Assembly (NCBI RefSeq): GCF_032854445.1
Contig: NC_088303.1
Location: 32,311,501 to 32,375,500 of the forward strand
Length of the DNA: 64,000 nt
Origin: Liolophura sinensis
Lineage: Eukaryota > Mollusca > Polyplacophora > Chitonida > Chitonidae
Direction of reading: 5' to 3'
In this document: in pieces, positions 60,699 to 64,000 of the stretch
Position numbering within the stretch: position 1 is the first letter of the stretch
Layout: every line of letters starts with the position of its first letter
The notes under the pieces: model-generated
Database searches by the model: none
What the model saw: only the letters and a program-made list of their open reading frames with translations
Told to the model about the DNA's origin: nothing
Position numbers and translations under genes: made by a program

Positions 60699-63382
60699 GT
60701 AAGTGATAAATGTAATGCTAATCAAGACCGGTGTGACCATGCATACATATGTGAAATATACCTGCGTTGACGACATGATACATAGTGCTAACAAACATAT
60801 GACTGGACACATATTCAAAGTACAGGCGACTGTGTGAAGAAGAATGAATTTATAGATCCTCGATGGCTGACGTTTGCAATGCTTTAAAAGAAAATCTGCT
60901 TTCACTACCTTCAGCATCACTAACCTGATAATGAATGATGCCAAGAAAAATTAGCGTTTCAGCGAAAGCCAAAAGTCCCAAAATGTGACTCGGTAATTAC
61001 TCTCCACCCCAGTGTCGTCAAAAATCGACTCGGTAACTGCAAAATTGCCTTAGACCTGACCCGCTACCTACAAAAATACCTCAGCCGCAATAGTCACAAA
61101 ATCTGACCCCTTGACAACAAAAGTGCCTCAGCCTCAATAGCTTCAATGTCGTAAGGTTAAATTATGTGATAACAATTCAATAATCCAACATTCTACACAA
61201 AGACTATTAAGAATCTGTCGTATGTAAAAAGATTGCTTGTTTTCAACAAGGAAAGAAAGCAATATTTTGATTAGAATTTCTTTTGGGGTTACAATATACA
61301 GTTTTTTGAGCAGGCCTAATGGCATGAAACTGTGGTAAATTTCATCGAAATAATTGTCCAAAGAATGTCCCACGTGTGTAGAAATCATTGGAAGCCATAA
61401 ACATTAGAACTTTAGCCGTGAAAATATTTTTTCCGTCTAATATTCGACATTTTTTTGTACAGGCTTGTGCTGGCTGATCTCTGCTCATGACACCATCCCT
61501 GTCAAGCTTTGGCCACTGACGAATTATACGGGCGGGCGGGAGATAGTTAAAGGCGGAGGAGATGTGGCCACTTTTGAACTCGAACAGTACGAAGAGGGTG
61601 AACCAACACTGGGCTACAAAGCACTCACTCTTAATCGTAACGGTGTTACCGTAACTCTACGCGAAGATATTAAGTACAAATTCATGCTGATGGCCATGTT
61701 GTATATCAATCCAAAGTCAGAATCTCAGATTTTCGTCTACCAGTACAATTCCGTTCAAATATTCAAGGTATATCTTGGAGACTGTCGGTTGAGCATTCAG
61801 GGTACTGCAGAATTGATACACGAAGATATGACAGAGGAAGACTGTGTTAATATGTACCAATGGTACACTGTTGCCATTCGGTGGAATGGCGACATGAAAG
61901 TTGCAATGGTTCACGCCAAACCCAACGAAGTGAAAGGCGATGCTGTATTGGAAGCTGACGTAAAAGATGCGTTTAATTTTGAGTGGTTTGTATACCCGGG
62001 GAATTTGACTGTAGGTCCAATCGATAAAGGGCGCGTTTGCTGTTTACGGGTTTACAACGAGGAGTTCGATAAAGGCCACGTCGAGCAACAAATGTACGAA
62101 GACTGTACAGAAAAAGAATTTTGGAAAACGGAAGGTTTGGTCATTTTCTTTCTTTATTTGATTTGTTTGATTTGTGTTTTACGCCGTACTCAAGGATATT
62201 ACACGTATACTGCGGATGCCAAAATTACGGGGAGCGGATACCAGGCAGAACTCGGGGGAAACCCACGGTCATCAACAAGTTGCTGGAAGGCCTTAACACG
62301 TACGACCGAGAAACTTTGTTCATTCTATACACGTACGTTAATGGTGGTATATTTGATTGGTGTCACCACACTGCACTGTATTTTACAAAGATAACCCCAG
62401 GTCAGACGGTTATAGCGCTAACTCGCTGCAACCGATGAGGTTACTCGTTCGATTCCTGTCCTCGCAGATTACACGTTGTTTCACAGGAAGGACACCATAC
62501 CCACAAAGGGCGAATCATTATCACAGAATTCTTTCATTAATATATGGGGGGGGGGGGGGGGAGGGGGGCTTCGTGGCTCAGTTGATTAGCGCGCTAGCGT
62601 AGCGTAATGACCCAGGAGCCTGACACCAATGTGGTCGTTGTGAGTTCAAGTCCAGTTCATGCTGGCTTTGTCTCCGGTCATAAGCGGGAAGGTCTGCCAT
62701 CAGCCTACGGATGGTCTCGTGATTTCGTGAGTACGGCGTAAAACACCAATAAAATAGATAAATAAACAAATAACACAAAATGCACACCATTCTCACAAAA
62801 GGTGCATCATTCTCACAGAAATTAGCACTTACCTGTCCCCATCAGGCATGGCACTGTGATCCGGACGTGGATCCGAATGCACACCATGCTCACAAAAGGC
62901 GCATCATTATCACAGAATGCATATCATTATCACAGAATGCGCAGTGTTGTCAATAGACGCAGCATTTTCACATAATGCATGTCATTATCACGGAATGTAT
63001 GTCATTATCACATAATGTACATCATTATCATAGAATACCATTGTCACAGAATGTACATCATTATCACATAGTGCACGACATTCTCACAAAGGGCGAAAAG
63101 GTTACTGCATAACAATTTAATGATATTTTTCAAGTATCAGTCGAATATTAATTCTTATTTGTTTGCTTTAGCTGGTACAGAAATCGTATGCTTTCTGCTT
63201 GCTCTGACCTTGGGTATTATCATTTTCATATCAAAATACGACTGTTTCCTGTATCTCACATCTTCTCGATACGATATGACTGAAATACTGCCCGTGGACG
63301 TTAAAACGCAACCATTCATTCATTCATTCATTCATTCATTCATTATCTCCTGGTGGAATACCTACAAAATTATCTGCAACAG
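60653..63382 (+). CDS. LamG/pentraxin-like type I membrane protein (3 exons, 3' partial)
   Basis: I join exons 60653-60698, 61463-62134 and 63172-63382. All introns are GT-AG and both junctions are phase 1. The product starts with a signal peptide of about 23 residues (MGIHIR, hydrophobic core, likely cleavage after LISA). A ConA-like jelly-roll domain follows at about residues 28-232, with WPLTNYTGG near the N-terminus, WYTVAIRWNG at 149-158 and LTVGPIDKGRVCCLRVY at 197-213. These match the usual LamG/pentraxin pattern of a 'WxxVAvxW' strand and a final 'vgxxdxxxvxxlrvYn' strand. Sequons are at N36 and N196, and cysteines at 123, 143, 208, 209 and 230 could form disulfides. A helix at about 243-259 (IVCFLLALTLGIIIFI) spans the membrane, followed by a short cytoplasmic tail. 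By family, such proteins are cell-surface ligand- or carbohydrate-binding receptors. The ligand and orthologue are not recognisable. The gene probably continues past the donor at 63383. Confidence 0.8.
60699..61462 (+). other. Intron 1 of the LamG gene, with decayed short tandem repeat
   Basis: The 764-bp intron runs from GTAAGT to TTTTTTTGTACAG. About 60970-61140 holds four or so diverged copies of a roughly 40-bp unit built around 'gactcggtaactgcaaaa' and 'gcctcagcc'. Nothing else recognisable is seen. Confidence 0.55.
61463..62134 (+). CDS. Exon 2: LamG/ConA-like extracellular domain
   Basis: The exon follows a T-rich acceptor (tttttttgtacag) and ends at GGAAG|GTTTGG. It is 672 bp, phase 1 at both ends, so the whole domain sits on one symmetrical exon, as expected of a shuffled extracellular module. 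It encodes the end of the leader and then a single jelly-roll domain of about 200 residues. Base composition is more balanced than the flanking introns and the frame is open throughout, so this is the clearest coding sequence in the window. Confidence 0.85.
62147..62310 (-). mobile_element. Family A tRNA-derived SINE, 5'-truncated
   Basis: Read on plus, it begins with the T-rich complement of the tail and 'gtgttttacgccgtactc', then the 'aactcgggggaaacccac' body and 'cttaacacgtacgaccg'. The tRNA-like head is missing. It lies directly behind the exon 2 donor. Confidence 0.75.
62395..62480 (+). mobile_element. tRNA-like SINE head fragment, different from families A and B
   Basis: 'gttatagcgctaactcgctg' resembles a tRNA D-arm and A box, and 'tcgttcgattcctgtcctcg' resembles a T-arm and B box. 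I cannot fold a full tRNA, so a decayed SINE head is likelier than a functional tRNA gene. Confidence 0.35.
62546..62568. repeat. Poly-G tract
   Basis: A run of 23 bases is all G except for one A. It abuts the 5' end of the plus-strand family A SINE and could form a G-quadruplex in intron RNA. Confidence 0.8.
62563..62772 (+). mobile_element. Family A SINE with internal deletion
   Basis: The tRNA-like head is intact ('cttcgtggctcagttgatta' as A box; 'gtgagttcaagtcc' as B box). The body is present to 'ggatggtctcgtgatt'. It then jumps to 'gagtacggcgtaaaacacc' and an AT-rich tail, so the middle of the body is lost. Confidence 0.75.
62773..63110. repeat. Minisatellite, about 20-22 bp unit
   Basis: Repeated units built around 'aatgcatatcattatcacag' are moderately diverged, with some units reading 'cacaaaaggcgcatcat'. 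It is interrupted by unrelated sequence near 62825-62875. It lies in intron 2 of the LamG gene. Confidence 0.7.
63172..63382 (+). CDS. Exon 3: transmembrane helix and cytoplasmic tail
   Basis: The acceptor tttgctttag is followed by a frame that joins exon 2 in phase 1, giving the junction KTE-AGTEIVC. The exon encodes a hydrophobic run of about 16 residues and then the basic-polar SKYDCFLYLTSSRYD, the expected stop-transfer topology. It contains a CATT/ATTC microsatellite (about 63313-63344) read as repeated IHSF. The donor CAG|GTCAGT at 63383 would send the frame to an exon outside the window. If it is unused, the frame stops at 63402-63404. No AATAAA follows within about 350 bp, so I favour splicing. 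Confidence 0.6.
63313..63344. repeat. (ATTC)n microsatellite in predicted coding exon
   Basis: About seven CATT/ATTC units lie inside exon 3 of the LamG gene and are read as Phe-Ile-His-Ser repeats. Unit changes would shift the reading frame of the tail. Confidence 0.75.
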
Positions 63383-63404
63383 GTCAGTGAACAGCGACGT
63401 ATAG

Positions 63405-63751
63405 TTCCCAAAATAGACCTTATTGCTTCAGCACTAAATTGCCACCATGTCCCATGTCACCGAAAATAGTGTCCGAGATTCTCGATGCCTTCCACTGGTG
63501 TCATAAATTTCTGACGCCCGGTTTCAGGACGCATACTTAGGGTAAAGTAAATCCTAGCTACATGCACATTATATCTCTACAATATACGCCACACCGGTAG
63601 TTAAGCGCAAACTAAGTTAAGTGAGCTTCATGAAACCGGCTTCAGGTGTTACATGTGTATATGTAGTTTGATACGTCCACTCCGATCAGTGTGACAAGCG
63701 CCTAGTTCCACACATCGTCGTGAGAAAAAGTTGGATTGTTACTAACATTTT
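63405..63751. other. Probable intron 3 of the LamG gene
   Basis: There is no AATAAA, no further open exon in phase with 63382, and a family B SINE follows. That is consistent with intron continuing past the window. Confidence 0.4.
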
Positions 63752-64000
63752 GAGTGAGTGAGTGAGTGCTTCGGGTTTAACGTCGTACTCAACATTTTTT
63801 CAGTCATATGATGAAGAAGGAATCCTTAGGTGTATGTTATGTGCCTCCTTATCGCAGGACGGATTTCCACTGCTCTTTTATCTAGTGCTGCTTCACTGAG
63901 ACGACTTACCGAAGGCAACTAAGCCGCCCCGCCCGAGCCATTAGACTGAGACGGGTCAACCAGTCGTTGCACTATCCCCTTTATGCTGAACGCCAAGCGA
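63752..64000 (-). mobile_element. Family B SINE, running off the window end
   Basis: Read on plus: GAGT-rich end, 'cttcgggtttaacgtcgtac', then 'cgagccattagactgagacg' and 'aaccagtcgttgcac'. The tRNA-like head, expected at the right end, lies beyond the window. Confidence 0.8.

Larger units (their letters stand above)
62135..63171 (+). other. Intron 2 of the LamG gene, repeat-packed
   Basis: The 1037-bp intron contains, in order, a minus-strand family A SINE starting about 12 bp after the donor, a second tRNA-like fragment, a G-run, a plus-strand family A SINE with an internal deletion, and a roughly 20-bp minisatellite. Little non-repeat sequence is left. Confidence 0.6.

Noticed and set aside
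62395-62480. Functional tRNA gene
   Set aside because: The A- and B-box-like parts do not allow a complete cloverleaf. A SINE head remnant fits better.

Overview
The window looks like nuclear DNA from a lophotrochozoan animal, most likely a mollusc. It is AT-rich, gene-poor and dominated by repeats: tRNA-derived SINEs, MITE-like inverted-repeat elements, minisatellites and long (AT)n tracts. It has no operons, no long uninterrupted ORFs and no bacterial signals. The only convincing gene has introns bounded by GT and AG. SINE family A carries a 3' AATA tail and a 'tacgacggcggccagcatt' core. SINE family B carries a 'cgagccattatactgatacg' core and a CACT or TTCA tail. Both resemble repeats I associate with molluscan genomes, but I cannot name a species.

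Layout. 1-6.6 kb: mostly unassigned AT-rich DNA with two (AT)n blocks, one hairpin MITE and a candidate orphan exon. 6.63-9.18 kb: a 44-bp minisatellite, broken by a family B SINE. 9.2-21.4 kb: SINE remnants, decayed tandem repeats, a few candidate exons, and one well-preserved family A SINE with a 13-bp target-site duplication. 21.45-24.42 kb: a 3-kb satellite with 55-, 26- and 56-bp units and 108/110-bp higher-order structure. 26.1-27.2 kb: a family B SINE with a 12-bp target-site duplication, then an 18-bp minisatellite. 29.5-30.9 kb: a 95-bp minisatellite interrupted by a MITE. 31.8-33.1 kb: a 1.3-kb element with terminal inverted repeats (TIRs). 36.5-50 kb: many SINE copies, a 48-bp minisatellite, and a SINE nested inside a MITE. 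52.85-54.06 kb: a family B SINE split by a 1003-bp solo LTR. 54.39-54.81 kb: a long hairpin MITE of the same family as the one near 4.5 kb. 57.97-58.48 kb: a tandem duplication containing a SINE.

The one gene I am confident of starts at 60653 on the plus strand and continues to at least 63382. It has a signal-peptide exon, one large exon with a laminin-G/pentraxin-like (ConA-fold) domain, and an exon with a transmembrane helix and short tail. It therefore predicts a type I membrane protein with an extracellular lectin-like jelly-roll domain. The gene probably runs past the window. Intron 2 is packed with SINEs. If it is retained, the reading frame enters a SINE that happens to encode another hydrophobic stretch. 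Elsewhere I list a few short splice-bounded ORFs as low-confidence candidate exons. Most other ORFs are chance openings or run inside satellites. I found no CRISPR array, no rRNA gene and no clear autonomous transposase or reverse transcriptase.
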